A stretch of DNA of 64,000 bases. Source: Hydnum rufescens UP504. Its lineage: Eukaryota > Basidiomycota > Agaricomycetes > Cantharellales > Hydnaceae. The position numbers and the translations under genes were made by a program. Within the stretch, counting starts at the first letter, position 1. Each line of letters begins with the position of its first letter. Of the stretch, positions 63,772 through 64,000 are shown in pieces. Where the stretch lies: assembly GCA_014904985.1 (NCBI GenBank), contig MU128945.1:124001-188000 (forward strand), written 5' to 3'. The notes beneath the pieces were generated by a model. The model did not search any database. It saw nothing but the letters and a program-made list of their open reading frames with translations, and had not been told where the DNA came from.

Positions 63772-64000
63772 GCTTTCATTATTCTGGCCTAGCCATGGGG
63801 GGGAGGGGGCGTTCATTTTGCGATTACACTACCACACTACCGTCGATACCTTGTGCATCTAGAGTCGCGGTTCGTAGATTTGGGCCATAGAATAGAGGCC
63901 CTTACATACAGAGTTTTTCACTTCAGAATATGATATCATTGGACACCCATTTCCTGGCATTCCAGATAGTACATCCCCCTGCAGGACTAATATTCTTAGG
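63772..64000. other. window end, no gene seen
   Basis: 3' flank of the NADH dehydrogenase gene; short open frames without recognised product. Confidence 0.5.

Overview
The window looks like nuclear DNA from a basidiomycete fungus, probably an Agaricomycete. Genes are closely spaced on both strands and are split by many short (about 45-80 nt) GT-AG introns. Typical fungal families are present: Zn(II)2Cys6 factors, an F-box/LRR protein, a GH18 chitinase, an NDH-2 dehydrogenase and a ferrichrome-type NRPS with a single adenylation domain. No bacterial-style operons, rRNA, tRNA or CRISPR arrays were seen.

Layout. 1-4.5 kb is gene-poor: it holds a possible broken membrane-protein gene and a 1,016-bp inverted-repeat mobile element (3456-4471) with 144-bp terminal inverted repeats, a 5-bp target duplication and a RecQ/DEAD-type helicase fragment. 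4.6-23.4 kb is a dense housekeeping block: eIF6, two tail-to-tail genes with tandem RRM-like folds, a protein with two ubiquitin-interacting motifs (UIMs), GH18 chitinase, a CDK-like kinase divergent from an F-box/LRR gene, histone H3, the spliceosomal helicase Prp28, and a 3-hydroxyisobutyrate-dehydrogenase-like oxidoreductase. 23.4-28.7 kb is gene-poor. 28.7-36 kb carries two tandem Zn(II)2Cys6 transcription factors. 36-39.1 kb is gene-poor. 39.1-48.1 kb is a 9-kb siderophore synthetase (A-T-C-T-C-T-C). 48.9-53.9 kb has a PQ-loop membrane protein and a USP25/28-like protein (UBA-UIM-UIM-USP) that appears to lack its catalytic Cys and His. 55-59.4 kb has an aromatic FAD monooxygenase and inorganic pyrophosphatase, and 61-63.8 kb has an alternative NADH dehydrogenase.

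Quality caveat. Many genes change reading frame by one base at homopolymers: the chitinase at five sites, the NRPS at about seven or more, and also the minus-strand RRM gene, the UIM protein, the monooxygenase and even Prp28, which is essential in yeast. Consensus error is therefore the simplest explanation for many breaks, although the density in the NRPS and chitinase could also reflect gene decay.

How genes relate. The NRPS would assemble a hydroxamate siderophore, but no ornithine N5-monooxygenase or acyltransferase gene lies in view; the upstream Zn(II)2Cys6 factors are candidate but unproven regulators. The two UIM proteins point to ubiquitin signalling but are 40 kb apart. Exon boundaries were derived by eye from reading-frame continuity and GT/AG sites, so unlisted boundaries are approximate.
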